DNA of 24,412 nt from a virus, in IMG/VR virus record IMGVR_UViG_3300032462_000086, positions 1 through 24,412 of that record; one strand, given 5' to 3'. Position numbers and translations under genes: made by a program. The notes beneath the pieces were generated by a model. It did not search any database and was not told the DNA's origin. It saw only the letters and a program-made list of their open reading frames with translations. Every line of letters starts with the position of its first letter. Position 1 is the stretch's first letter. Below are positions 10,607 to 19,700 of the stretch, piece after piece.

Positions 10607-10908
10607 GCGGATGCAGAATAGGAAAAGTTCGGTATAAATCAGCGCCGCACCTTGTTGAAATTATCCCTGAAGTTCGTGGTTCTGAGTTTAGGAGTATTAT
10701 GCACGAGCATGTTGACTTGATATTCAACCTTTATCCAAAAGGTTTAGCGGGGTTTGCTATTGTTGCATGGGATTTCGATGGTCGATTTAGTCGTGGTACT
10801 CGCATTCACCCAGATTCTTTTGTTCAAAAAACTCTCCTTCCCTCTTTTGTGGGAGATATTTTGAGGCGAGATGTGGTTGATGACCAAATAGACGACCGTT
10901 TAATCTAA
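10603..10908 (+). CDS. hypothetical protein of a phage head cluster
   Basis: A 101-aa protein with a short alpha/beta look: a central GLAGFAIVAWDFDGRFSR (residues 47-64) resembles the A-G-x-A-I-V-x-W-D segment of small proteins seen in other podophage head regions, followed by a L-P-x-F-V motif (86-90). Function unknown. It overlaps the Bbp19-like gene (ATGA) and ends the four-gene chain; about 100 bases of non-coding DNA follow. Confidence 0.6.
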   Translation: MSGCRIGKVRYKSAPHLVEIIPEVRGSEFRSIMHEHVDLIFNLYPKGLAGFAIVAWDFDGRFSRGTRIHPDSFVQKTLLPSFVGDILRRDVVDDQIDDRLI

Positions 10909-10948
10909 GAAAAACACCTTGATACATCCTATTGGTGAAAAATAACTC

Positions 10949-10977
10949 TTTACAGCACAGATTTAGTATGTAAGAAT
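10949..10977 (+). promoter_or_regulatory. possible promoter before the scaffold gene
   Basis: TTTACA, a 17-base spacer and AAGAAT match the hexamers at 5 of 6 and 4 of 6 positions in the 106-bp gap before the scaffold and capsid genes. A separate promoter for these highly expressed genes would make sense, but the evidence is only this match. Confidence 0.3.
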
Positions 10978-11014
10978 ATCACAAAATAGAAGCCAGAGAA
11001 ACTGGACGGTGATT

Positions 11015-11818
11015 ATGGGTGACGAGCTAACAAATCCTCCTGCTATTACGGCTTCGCCGGAAACGGCTGCTGTCTCTAGCGAAGTCGCTTCTTCCGTTGT
11101 TGAGACTTCTGCACCAGAACAAATAGAATCCCCCCCTGAACCTAAAGAAAAATCTTTGCTGGGTTCTGCACCAGAACCCGCTGATGGAACAGAGTCACCA
11201 AAAGAAGAGCCTCCTCTCGAATCTGAGGGCGAGGAATCCCCCGACCTCGAAGGTGAACAACCTGAGGAAAAGAAGGAAGAGGCCAGCCAGTCCGAAGAAG
11301 CGGCTCCGCTGCCCACCTACGAGCCTTTTACGCTACCTGATGATATTCAGCTAGATGAAAATACGCTCGGTGAGTTCACTCAAACCCTTGCTGAATTTGA
11401 AACATTGACTAAAGCAGACCATGCTGAAGTACAGAAGTTTGGGCAAGAGCTTGTTACCCGTCATATAGCCGAAGTTCAAAATGCTGTTCAGCGTTTGACT
11501 GAGAGTTATGCGGCGACGTGGGAAAAGCAAAAAAATGACTGGAAAGAATCATTTGTTAATGACCCCGAAATCGGTGGCAATCGCCAAGAAACGACTATTA
11601 GCTCTGCCTTAGAGTTTATTCGTACTCATGGTGGTACAGATGCTCATCAAGCTGATTTCCGGAAATTGATGGATGAAACTGGAATTGGAAATCACCCTGC
11701 TATGATTCGTATTTTAGCTAATGCTATGGAAGCGAAACGTGAGGGAAAACCACTTCCTGCCAGCCAACCAATTCCTAGTCAAAGAAGCAAAGTGAATACT
11801 CGTTACGGTAAAATGTAA
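11015..11818 (+). CDS. capsid scaffolding protein
   Basis: A 267-aa protein directly upstream of the major capsid gene, as usual for scaffolds, which guide prohead assembly and leave before packaging. The first ~100 residues are very acidic and proline-rich, probably disordered. The rest is helical, starting at YEPFTLPDDIQLDE and including a long helix (TLAEFETLTKADHAEV) and the family-like W-E-K-Q-K-N-D-W and D-P-E-I-G-G (near residues 187-188), then TGIGNHPAMIRIL. The C-terminal end is basic (SQRSKVNTRYGKM), which in other scaffolds contacts coat protein. The ATG was preferred over a GTG six bases upstream. Confidence 0.82.
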   Translation: MGDELTNPPAITASPETAAVSSEVASSVVETSAPEQIESPPEPKEKSLLGSAPEPADGTESPKEEPPLESEGEESPDLEGEQPEEKKEEASQSEEAAPLPTYEPFTLPDDIQLDENTLGEFTQTLAEFETLTKADHAEVQKFGQELVTRHIAEVQNAVQRLTESYAATWEKQKNDWKESFVNDPEIGGNRQETTISSALEFIRTHGGTDAHQADFRKLMDETGIGNHPAMIRILANAMEAKREGKPLPASQPIPSQRSKVNTRYGKM

Positions 11819-11866
11819 GATTAACAATAAGCGGCGAAAAGTCCGTGAAATATAAGGAATATCAAA

Positions 11867-12919
11867 ATGGTTTTCACACAAAATCAGCTGCCTAATTTAG
11901 TCGATTGGGCAAGAATGGCAGATCCTGATGGCTCGATTGCAGACATCGCGTGGTTACTGGCTCAATGTAATGATATTCTGAAGGATATGATTTGGCAAGA
12001 AGGCAACATGACCTTGGGTCACAAAGTAAGTGTCAATGTCGGTTTGCCACAAGGCACATGGCGCGGGAATAATCAAGGTGTTGCAGCAAGTAAAATGCTC
12101 AATGCGCAGGTTCAATTCTCGATTGGTGAACTTGTATCTTATAGCATGGTAGATAAATCAGAAGCTAATCTCAATGGCGATGTGGGTAAATTCCGCTGGA
12201 ACCAAGACCAATCACATATTGAGGGCATGAGTCAGCAAATTGCTGCTGCTATGATGTACTCTAATGAGGCTACTAACCCGCAACAATTTACCGGTTTCTC
12301 ACCTTATTACAATACTCTTTCAACTGCAACTGCTCAATCTGCTAGTAATGTGATTGATGGTGGTGGCTTGGCGAGTGCTAATGCCTCTCTATGGCTAACT
12401 GGTTGGGGTGATAACACTACATTTGGTATCTTTCCGAAAGGTTCCCAAGCGGGCTTGGTTTATGAAGATAAAGGTGATATTACCCCTCTTTATGATTCAA
12501 ACGGTAATCGCTTCGAGGGGTATACATCATACTTCTGCTGGAAAATTGGCTTATGCGTGAAAAACTGGGAATACAATGTGCGTATCGCTAACCTTGATAC
12601 CACCACGGCGGGTCTAGCTGGGACAGCTCCACCTGACTTGTTCGTGCTGATGTCACAGGCAGTTGTTAAACTCCCTACCCTAACTCGTCGTGCTTCGGGT
12701 ATTACGGAAGTTGATTCTCCAGGTGATCCAGTACCTGGCATAATGCCAGCATGGTACTGTAATCGTACTATTCGTAGCTACCTCGATATTCAGGCAATTC
12801 GTGACAAGAACGTACTGCTTTCCAGCAAAGACTACGCTGGCGAGCCGGTGATGACTTTCCGCGACGTTCCAATTCGGGTGGTCGATGCTTTGACAAATTC
12901 GGAAACGGCTATTAGCTAA
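11867..12919 (+). CDS. major capsid protein (BPP-1 Bbp17-like)
   Basis: A 350-aa coat protein. Diagnostic stretches are DPDGSIADIAWLLAQCNDIL (residues 19-38), MIWQEGNMTLGHKVSVNVGL (41-60), then P-Q-G-T-W-R, and FTGFSPYYNTLS (141-152), which match the coat proteins of BPP-1-type podophages. That family has an HK97-like fold with altered strand connectivity, known from the BPP-1 capsid structure. It self-assembles on the scaffold into the icosahedral head. A good ribosome site (AAGGA) lies upstream, and the cement gene follows with a 21-base gap. It has no N-terminal processing peptide, consistent with the absence of a head protease gene here. Confidence 0.92.
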   Translation: MVFTQNQLPNLVDWARMADPDGSIADIAWLLAQCNDILKDMIWQEGNMTLGHKVSVNVGLPQGTWRGNNQGVAASKMLNAQVQFSIGELVSYSMVDKSEANLNGDVGKFRWNQDQSHIEGMSQQIAAAMMYSNEATNPQQFTGFSPYYNTLSTATAQSASNVIDGGGLASANASLWLTGWGDNTTFGIFPKGSQAGLVYEDKGDITPLYDSNGNRFEGYTSYFCWKIGLCVKNWEYNVRIANLDTTTAGLAGTAPPDLFVLMSQAVVKLPTLTRRASGITEVDSPGDPVPGIMPAWYCNRTIRSYLDIQAIRDKNVLLSSKDYAGEPVMTFRDVPIRVVDALTNSETAIS

Positions 12920-12930
12920 CCGCCATAAAG

Positions 12931-12949
12931 GAGAATTAACATGGCTTTT
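12931..12949 (+). repeat. 19-bp ribosome-site repeat, copy 1
   Basis: AAGGAGAATTAACATGGCT spans the ribosome binding site, start codon and second codon of the cement gene. An identical copy starts the gene at 14212. Exact identity over 19 bases points to duplication or recombination between initiation regions. Confidence 0.6.
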
Positions 12950-13456
12950 TTTGACAATACTTTAGTCCTCTCGACGGCGCAGGCAATCACGGTTTCCGCA
13001 TCTTCGAGTTCAATTTACGACATTACTGGTGCTGGTTCTGGCAATGCTCCGAATCAGATTATCGGTAACGCAACTGTATTTGGTGCTGATCTGGGTATAG
13101 GGGGTGGTGTTGCTACACCTTACTTGCTCATGAATGTAACTGCGGCATTTGTAAGTGGTGGTGGTGGTACGTTACAGGTAGGCGTACAAGCTGCTATTGA
13201 TAGTGCATCATCGCCCGGCACTTATACAACGATTGTGCAAACAGGTCTGTTTACTGCGGCACAATTATCTGCTGGTCAAAACTTATTAATCCCCCTTCCA
13301 CCCGTGACTATCGGTGAGGCGCTTCCGCGTTTCTACCGTGTTTATTATACGGTTGCGACTGCGGTGTTTTCTGCTGGTAAGGTGACTTCGGTGATTTTGC
13401 TGAATCCTCCTGCTGGCAAGGGTGGCACACTATACCCTAACAATTTTGACGCTTAG
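12941..13456 (+). CDS. capsid cement protein (Bbp16-like)
   Basis: A 171-aa glycine-, serine- and threonine-rich beta protein. It lies immediately after the coat gene and matches the Bbp16 cement family: MAFFDNTLVLSTAQAIT at the start, then a repeat-free jelly-roll-like core with GVATPYLLMNVT (residues 56-67), ALPRFYRVYYTVATAVF (128-144) and a final G-K-G-G-T-L-Y-P-N. In BPP-1 the cement protein sits on the capsid surface and stabilises the head. It has a strong ribosome site (AAAGGAG) and the stop is TAG. A strong hairpin follows. Confidence 0.85.
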   Translation: MAFFDNTLVLSTAQAITVSASSSSIYDITGAGSGNAPNQIIGNATVFGADLGIGGGVATPYLLMNVTAAFVSGGGGTLQVGVQAAIDSASSPGTYTTIVQTGLFTAAQLSAGQNLLIPLPPVTIGEALPRFYRVYYTVATAVFSAGKVTSVILLNPPAGKGGTLYPNNFDA

Positions 13457-13462
13457 TTTAAC

Positions 13463-13490
13463 GAGGAGAGGGGATAAAATCCCTCTCCTC
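13463..13490 (+). terminator. 10-bp hairpin after the cement gene
   Basis: GAGGAGAGGG pairs perfectly with CCCTCTCCTC around an 8-base loop, 6 bases after the cement stop. There is no T-run, so it is either a partial terminator or an mRNA end-stabilising or processing element. Placed after coat and cement, it would let these two be made in excess over downstream genes. Confidence 0.5.
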
Positions 13491-13509
13491 ACCCCCAAAA
13501 GGATATTTT

Positions 13510-13989
13510 ATGCAAGGACTATCACCAGTTCCACCATCTCCGAAACAACAAGTTTATATTGATGATGACCGAGCTGCCTATAAAGTAGTAGAAAAACGCG
13601 GATTCTTCGATGAAAACGATACGTTGTGGCCGCAAGGTGCAATGATTTATTGGGATGGTCCACTCAATATGGGTTTGGAGCCAATCAACCAAATTGCCAT
13701 TGATTCGATGCGTGAGTATCTTACTCATTTGGATGCAGAGGGTGTTAAAGTGGCTAAAGAACGCGGGACTGGTCATGCTACATTAGTCAATGCTTTTGAG
13801 GCTCGTAATCGTCTTCAATCATTGAATAAAATTGAGAACAAACTCGTAGGTATTGAACCAGAAATACAGGTGTTGGGTAAGCAAAAATCAAATGTGCGTA
13901 TGGCGGAATCCATTGGCAAGGAGTCAACCATTGTTCCGGTTATGAGTGGCACTGAGCCGCGTCGTGGTCGTCCTCGGAAGGAAGCCTAA
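13510..13989 (+). CDS. hypothetical head protein with AT-hook-like C-terminus
   Basis: A 159-aa protein. Residues 16-60 form a short beta-rich segment (YIDDDRAAYKVVEKRGFFDEND and DTLWPQGAMIYWDGP), similar to small phage proteins that modulate packaging or head completion. The middle is helical. The C-terminus ends RRGRPRKEA, an R-G-R-P AT-hook-like motif that could touch the minor groove of DNA. No named family is assigned. It follows the hairpin and has an AGGA ribosome site. Its last base is shared with the next gene's start. Confidence 0.6.
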   Translation: MQGLSPVPPSPKQQVYIDDDRAAYKVVEKRGFFDENDTLWPQGAMIYWDGPLNMGLEPINQIAIDSMREYLTHLDAEGVKVAKERGTGHATLVNAFEARNRLQSLNKIENKLVGIEPEIQVLGKQKSNVRMAESIGKESTIVPVMSGTEPRRGRPRKEA

Positions 13990-14210
13990 TGTCAAAGAAA
14001 AAGTGGATTGGTAAGGCAACGGAAGATTCTCACGGGCAATTCGCTGCTAAAGCAAAAGCGGCTGGAAAATCCACAAAAGAGTTTGCGGCTGAAAAAGATG
14101 ATGCTACTGGAAAATTAGGAAAGCAAGCACGATTGGCTAAGACTTTGATGAAAATGAATAAGCACGGTGCAAAGATTATGCGTGAAAAGCGCTATGGCAA
14201 GGAGAATTAA
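13989..14210 (+). CDS. small basic phage protein
   Basis: A 73-aa lysine-rich protein: KKKWIGKA near the start and KQARLAKTLMKMNKHG near residues 46-61. Many phages carry short basic proteins of this shape, with an N-terminal K-K-x-W-I and an A-R-L-A-K-T-L helix, in the head region, sometimes called DNA-binding or capsid-associated. The function is unproven. It touches the previous gene (TAATG) and ends 1 base before the next start. Confidence 0.65.
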   Translation: MSKKKWIGKATEDSHGQFAAKAKAAGKSTKEFAAEKDDATGKLGKQARLAKTLMKMNKHGAKIMREKRYGKEN

Positions 14211-14219
14211 CATGGCTAA
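14201..14219 (+). repeat. 19-bp ribosome-site repeat, copy 2
   Basis: AAGGAGAATTAACATGGCT, identical to the copy before the cement gene. Here it overlaps the end of the small basic protein gene, so it is also coding in that frame. Confidence 0.6.
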
Positions 14220-14490
14220 AAAAGAACCTGTGCATAAGAAAATGTATAAAAATTCTCCGCGCATCGAATCGGATGAAGGTGGTAAAAAAGTTATCAAGCG
14301 TGGCGGTGATAAAGATATCGGTGAATCTGCCGCTGAGAAAACCAGCCATCCAGGCTCCGGTGAACCAGATGGCATGGATGATAAAATGGAAATGATGAAA
14401 CGCCACCGTGAGGAAATGGATGAAATTGGAACTCGTCATAAAGGTGAGTACGAAACCATTTTTGATACTAATAAGAAAAAGGATAAATAA
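14212..14490 (+). CDS. small highly charged hypothetical protein
   Basis: A 92-aa protein, hydrophilic throughout, with many Lys/Glu/Asp and a Met-rich helix near residues 59-69 (DKMEMMKRHREE). It is probably helical or disordered. The ATG at the strong AAGGAG site was chosen rather than a GTG 45 bases upstream. No family is recognised; similar charged proteins are common among phage head accessory genes. Confidence 0.6.
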   Translation: MAKKEPVHKKMYKNSPRIESDEGGKKVIKRGGDKDIGESAAEKTSHPGSGEPDGMDDKMEMMKRHREEMDEIGTRHKGEYETIFDTNKKKDK

Positions 14491-14492
14491 TC

Positions 14493-14906
14493 ATGGCTTT
14501 AGATGGACAAGAGATTTTACAAGTACAGGGTATTACGGCAGCCGGAACCCTATCTGGGCAAACATTCATCACCACTACGCAAGAAATTGCTAATTTGGCA
14601 GGCAATGGTTCCACGGTTACAGCAAGCGGAAACATTGTATTTACAACTGCAAATGCTGGTGTTGTGTTCAAAGAAGGCGCTAATGGTCGTGTTGGTACGT
14701 TTACAGCGAGCGGTACGGCTGTTGTGACAGTATCAAATACTGCTATTTCTACTACGGATTGCATCATTGCAACTGTACAGACGGTTGGTGGTACTGTTGG
14801 TCCAGCGTATATTTCGGCGAAACAGGTTGGCGCAAGCTTTACTATCAAGTCTTTGGCTGGTGATACATCCCTTTACCACTACACTGTTATTAGCAGTCAG
14901 GCATAA
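14493..14906 (+). CDS. beta-rich virion decoration or fibre-like protein
   Basis: A 137-aa Gly/Thr/Val-rich protein with alternating hydrophobic pattern. Its second half (VSNTAISTTDCIIATVQTVG, residues 79-98, then SFTIKSLAGDTSLYHYTVI near 116-134) matches a repeat-like domain often seen in phage surface proteins: a T-A-I-x-x-x-D strand, a T-V-G-G-T turn and a final A-G-D-T-S-x-Y-x-Y strand. Capsid decoration or a head fibre is likely, given the neighbours, but a tail-spike fragment is possible. Confidence 0.6.
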   Translation: MALDGQEILQVQGITAAGTLSGQTFITTTQEIANLAGNGSTVTASGNIVFTTANAGVVFKEGANGRVGTFTASGTAVVTVSNTAISTTDCIIATVQTVGGTVGPAYISAKQVGASFTIKSLAGDTSLYHYTVISSQA

Positions 14907-14909
14907 TTT

Positions 14910-15578
14910 ATGAATCCACATATCAGCATTGCATGCCCTTCTACAGAGCATCTTCATTATAAATTTGTGAATTCACTTATTAATTTGATGTTGGGTACTA
15001 CCAAAGACTGTCAGGTGTCTTTAGCAAATGCTGTATGTTCTCGTATCACGGTGAATCGTAATAACCTTGTTGAGCTTGCTAAGGATAACGGTTGCACCCA
15101 TGTTCTGTTTGTAGACTCCGATATGGAAGTTCCATCAGATAGTATTCTGCGGCTGCTTGCCCACGACAAGGATATTGTTGGTGCAACTGCCTGTAAGCGT
15201 GGTGATGAGGCAGGCGTTCCAATCGGGACTCCGCGTTATGCAGAAGATTATGGCGTGGAAAAGGATTTGATTGAGATGTCCGTTTTAGGATGCCCTTTGA
15301 TGCTTATTAAGATGGAGGCTTTTGATAAACTCCAGCGTCCTTATTTCGCTGAGCCTCCTAAAGATGGTGTTGCCCAAGGCGAAGATGCTTATTTTTGCGA
15401 GATGGCTACCGCGGCTGGACTGAGTGTCTGGTGTGATATGAAATTATCTATGGATATTGCTCATTGGGGCAGCAAAGGCTATAAGATTAAGTCGGTTCCG
15501 AAAGCTACTGAAATTGATTTTTCTAGCGCTCCATTAGGCATTGTGGAAACTGATATACAAATGCAGGAGGCAGCATGA
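14910..15578 (+). CDS. second glycosyltransferase-like protein (GT-A type)
   Basis: A 222-aa protein with a typical GT-A core: NRNNLVELAKDNGCTHVLFV (residues 49-68), the D-S-D metal and nucleotide-sugar motif at 69-71, DIVGATACKRGD (88-99), and EDAYFCEMATAAGLSVW (near 153-169). It ends in a region with H-W-G-S-K-G-Y, as in other phage relatives. It would transfer a sugar in the cytoplasm. Unlike the first glycosyltransferase it sits inside the head operon, which suggests sugar addition to a virion component, for example the decoration protein encoded just upstream; that is inference. Confidence 0.7.
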   Translation: MNPHISIACPSTEHLHYKFVNSLINLMLGTTKDCQVSLANAVCSRITVNRNNLVELAKDNGCTHVLFVDSDMEVPSDSILRLLAHDKDIVGATACKRGDEAGVPIGTPRYAEDYGVEKDLIEMSVLGCPLMLIKMEAFDKLQRPYFAEPPKDGVAQGEDAYFCEMATAAGLSVWCDMKLSMDIAHWGSKGYKIKSVPKATEIDFSSAPLGIVETDIQMQEAA

Positions 15579-15919
15579 TGAAAGATATGGCGATTTCGCC
15601 CGAAGAACAGAAAGAAATGATGGATTTTTCTATTCCTACGATGGATGCTCCAAGTTATCCTTATGGGCTGTGTATTTCACTAACTGAAAAAGAGTTGGAA
15701 AAGCTAGACCTTTCGCCTGACTGTGAGGTCGGGGACATGATTCATCTTTTTGCCATGGCTAAAGTCACCTCTGTTTCCATTAATGAGACACAGGATGGTG
15801 AGTGTTGCCGCGTTGAGCTTCAAATCACCCATCTTGAACTCGAAGATGAGGATGGGGAAAATGAAGAAAAAGAAAGTCAACAGCCTCACAAAATAGGCTA
15901 CCGGAACTTTTATAAATAG
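15578..15919 (+). CDS. capsid staple-like protein
   Basis: A 113-aa protein. The layout is K-D-M-A-I-S-P-E-E at the N-terminus, YPYGLCISLTEKELEKL (residues 27-43), then VGDMIHLFAMAKVTSVSINE (50-69), then CRVELQITHLELEDEDGE (75-92). It matches a podophage family annotated as capsid staple protein, which binds at capsomer interfaces. AGGAGG (15565-15570) lies 7 bases before this ATG but only 4 before another ATG three bases upstream, so this start is preferred. It overlaps the glycosyltransferase stop. Confidence 0.68.
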   Translation: MKDMAISPEEQKEMMDFSIPTMDAPSYPYGLCISLTEKELEKLDLSPDCEVGDMIHLFAMAKVTSVSINETQDGECCRVELQITHLELEDEDGENEEKESQQPHKIGYRNFYK

Positions 15920-15931
15920 GGGGCTTCCAAT

Positions 15932-16717
15932 ATGGCGGCTTCAGTTATCTCGATTTGCAATCGTAGTTTGTTGGCAATCGGCTCGCAATCTCAAATCTCT
16001 GCATTAAATGAAGGGTCTACACAGGCAGATGCGTGTTCTGTGTTATTCGCTCCTGCATTTGAAGCATTGGCTCGTACAGCTTATTGGAACGCTTTACGAC
16101 AACAGGCTTCGTTAAGTTTGTACGCGGCGGCACAGGGTACGCCTGAGAATCAGGATGGCACGACATTGCCGTTGCCCCCAAGCCCATGGCTTTACCAATA
16201 CCTACTCCCTTCTGATTGTCTCATGGCTCGTTTTCTTGTGTTTACGCTACCTGATTCGTCACAAACAGGTCAATCCCCCCTTACAACGGCTTCTATTTCA
16301 GCAGCACCCTATATAATGCGTGAGGGGCAAATACCGTTCAAAGTGGCATATACTACGGATGGAAATAGCAATCCTCTTATTACTATTCTCACAAATCTTA
16401 CACAAGCGCAGTTGGTTTATACAGTGAACCAGCCTAATCCGCAAACTTGGGATTCAGACTTTCAGGCTGCAATGGTGGCGTCTCTGGCTGCGTATCTTGT
16501 CCCCGCTCTTTCTCTCAATTTACCATTAGCAAATATGCAGATGAATATTGCGGATAAAATTATAGCCAATGCTCGTGTGCGCGATGCTAATGAAGGAAGC
16601 ACTACGCAAGACCATATTCCAGATTGGGTGCGTGCGCGAAGCGGTGGCAACGGTGCTGGCTGGGGTTCTGGGTTATTATACAATGTCCCTTATGGTGATA
16701 TGGCTTGGGGGTTATGA
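15932..16717 (+). CDS. tail adaptor protein (T7 gp11-like)
   Basis: A 261-aa protein of the podophage adaptor or tail tubular A type, which joins the portal ring to the tail nozzle. It begins with the family signature ICNRSLLAIGSQSQISALNE (residues 7-26), followed by the A-D-A-C-x-x-L-F segment, then ARTAYWNALRQQASLSLY (47-64), and PWLYQYLLPSDCLMARFLVF (84-103). A helical ALAAYLVPALSLNLPLA-like region occurs towards the C-terminus. Length is a little above the T7 homologue. It lies directly upstream of the nozzle gene, as in T7-like tails. Confidence 0.85.
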   Translation: MAASVISICNRSLLAIGSQSQISALNEGSTQADACSVLFAPAFEALARTAYWNALRQQASLSLYAAAQGTPENQDGTTLPLPPSPWLYQYLLPSDCLMARFLVFTLPDSSQTGQSPLTTASISAAPYIMREGQIPFKVAYTTDGNSNPLITILTNLTQAQLVYTVNQPNPQTWDSDFQAAMVASLAAYLVPALSLNLPLANMQMNIADKIIANARVRDANEGSTTQDHIPDWVRARSGGNGAGWGSGLLYNVPYGDMAWGL

Positions 16718-16718
16718 A

Positions 16719-19700
16719 ATGTTCCCAAATATTCAAAATTCTTTCACTGGCGGCGAAATAAGCCCATCTATCTTTGGGCGCACCGATTTCAATAAGTATC
16801 ATCAAGGATGTTCAACTTTACGAAATTTCTTTGTAAATTATCGTGGTGGAGCATCTTCACGTGCGGGTTTGGCTTATGTAGGAAAGTGCAAGCAATCTGG
16901 CACATCTGAACCACCACGAAATATTCCTTTTCAGTTCAACATTAATCAAGGCTTTGTACTGGAATTTGGACATCAATATATGCGTATTGTGTCTAATGGG
17001 GCATATGTTACAGAAGCCAGTGTAACAGTCTCTGATGTAGATACTGCTGCGGTTTTTACCACAAGTGGGAGTCATGGATTCTCTGTGGGTGATTGGGTTT
17101 ATGATACAGGTAATACTGGCTTCAATGGATTGACATGGATTATAGCCACCACACCAACTGCCAGCACTTTCACAGTAACAGATTTATTTGGAACAGCCAT
17201 TAGCGTAGCAACTGTTTCGGGTGCTGGCACAGTTGCAAGAATTTATACCGTGGTTTCTCCCTATGCGGCGGTTGATTTGCCTTATCTGAAATATACGCAA
17301 TCTGCCGATACAATGTCATTATGCTGTGTGAACCAACAAACAGCGACTGAATACCCCACCTATGAACTGACACGCTCAGGGAATACCAGTTGGGCATTTA
17401 CTCAGGTTCCTTTCGAGGCATCTATTTATCCGCCAGATGCGGTATCAGTTACAGCAAACGCTTCTACCACCGTATCTACATGGTATAGCTATGTGGTAAC
17501 TGCGGTGGATTCCATAACAGGCGAAGAAAGTGTAGCATCCCAAAGGGCTCAGGTTGAAAACAATGACATCTCAGTAAATGCTGGTTCCAATGTTATTTCA
17601 TGGTCTGCTCGGACAGGCGCATCCAGTTATAATATTTATAAAGCTACACCGTCTTATGAGGTGACTGTTCCTGTAGGCTCCTCTTATGGGTATATTGGCA
17701 CAGCATTTGGCACGAGTTTTGTTGATACTAATATTACTGCAGATTTTACCAGTGTTCCGCCTGTTCATCGAGACCCATTTGCTGTGAGTACGATTACCTC
17801 GGTAAATATTACGAATGGCGGAAGCGGGCTTTCTCAAGAAACAGTGAGCTATACGATTACTACTTCCACTGGCAGCGGATTTGCAGGAAGTCCGGTGATT
17901 CAGGGTGATACGCTAGTGGCTTTCATTATTGATAATGGCGGAAAAAATTATGCCGGTGCGGACACCATTGCTATTGGGTCACGTGCTATAGGCACATACA
18001 CCTTCACTGGCAATCCTACTGATGGGCAGACGGTTATATTCAATGGAGTGACGTGGACATTTGTGAGCGGAACTCCGACAACGGGGCAAACAAAAATTCA
18101 TGCTACGGTAGAGGATACGTTGATAGCCTTTGTGAGCGATTTGAATGCTTCTGCAAATGCGAGCATCAATGTTGCTACCTATACGTTAAGCGGATTGGTT
18201 GTTACAATCTTATATGATGTGATTGGTACAGGCGGAAATTCTTACACATTAGCTGCTGGAACCTATGGGGGTACTCCGAGTGGAGGGAATCTTACTGGTG
18301 GTGCGAGTGGTGGGGCTACTGCAACACTATCTGTTGGTAATTCTACAGGCACATATCCTGGTACAGTGGCTTATTATCAGCAGCGCCGTGCATATGGTTA
18401 CACGCTCAATCAACCCGATACTTATTTTATGAGCCAGCCTGGTGCATATACGAATATGGACTCATCTATACCTACCACCGATTCCGATTCGATTACAGGT
18501 TCTCCGTGGGCGCAGCAAATTAACGGAATCCAGTTTATGGTTCCAATGCCTACAGGCTTGATTGTTTTAACGGGGGGCGGTGCATGGATGTTGAGTGGCG
18601 GTAATAATTCAGCTATTACTCCGGCAGACCAAACTGCAACGGCACAGGCTTATAATGGGTGTCACTCACATATCCCTCCGCTTGTAGCGAATGCCGATAT
18701 TATCTATGTGCAGTCAAAAGGTAGTATCGTCCGTGATTTGTCTTATAATTTTTATGTAAATATTTTTACGGGAACCGACATGACGGTTCTTTCCAACCAT
18801 CTTTTTAATTTTCATCAACTACAAGGGTGGGCGTATGCAGAAGAACCATATAAATTAGTATGGGCGGTGCGGGATGATGGAATAATGCTATGTTTGACTT
18901 ACCTGAAAGAGCAAGAGGTTATCGGATGGTCACGACATGATACAAACGGATTCTTTGTAAGTGTTTGTTCGGTTGTAGAGCCACCTGTTGACGCTGTATA
19001 TGTTATCACGAAACGCTATATTGTTGGCGAAACTCAGTGGGCTTATTATCAGGAGCAGATGGACAATAGAAATTGGCAGAATGTGGAGGATTGTTTTTGT
19101 GTAGATGCAGGGTTGCGTTATCCAATGACATACCCAAATGCCATACTAACCCCATCAGCAGCAGATGGCACTGATAATATCACTTCTATCAATCTTATTT
19201 ATGGCGGTTCTGGTTATACGGCTCCTACGGTTCGGGCGGTTGACCCCACCGGTAATGGTACAGGCGCATTATTTTCCGTTGGTTTAACGAGTGGAGTTAT
19301 TACATCAATTACGATAGATGACACAGGCAGCGGTTATGCGGAAGGTACATCCTTACAGATTTCTGATAGCACCGGAATAGCGGCGGTTGCGGCGCCCATT
19401 ATTACCAATTATGTGACGTTTACTGCCTCATCGAGTGTATTTGCTATGGGTAATGAAGGGGATGTAATTCGTATTGGCAATAGCAATGCGCCTGTATCAT
19501 CTACTAATGCTATTGCTGCCAATGGTGGTGGGATGGCAACGATTGTGACCTACAATTCAGGCACAGAAGTAATAGCAAATATCACTAATCCTATAACGAA
19601 TGTTATAACCGATGACCCTAATAGAATGCCCGCTCCAGTTACCCCTAACCAGTGGTCGCTTTCCACTCCAGTAGATGAAGTAACTGGATTAAATCACTTG

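Noticed and set aside
7169-13480. GGATAAAATCC recurring at about 7170, 7600 and 13471
   Set aside because: Short, partly palindromic and in unrelated contexts (coding, ribosome site, hairpin loop); likely chance.
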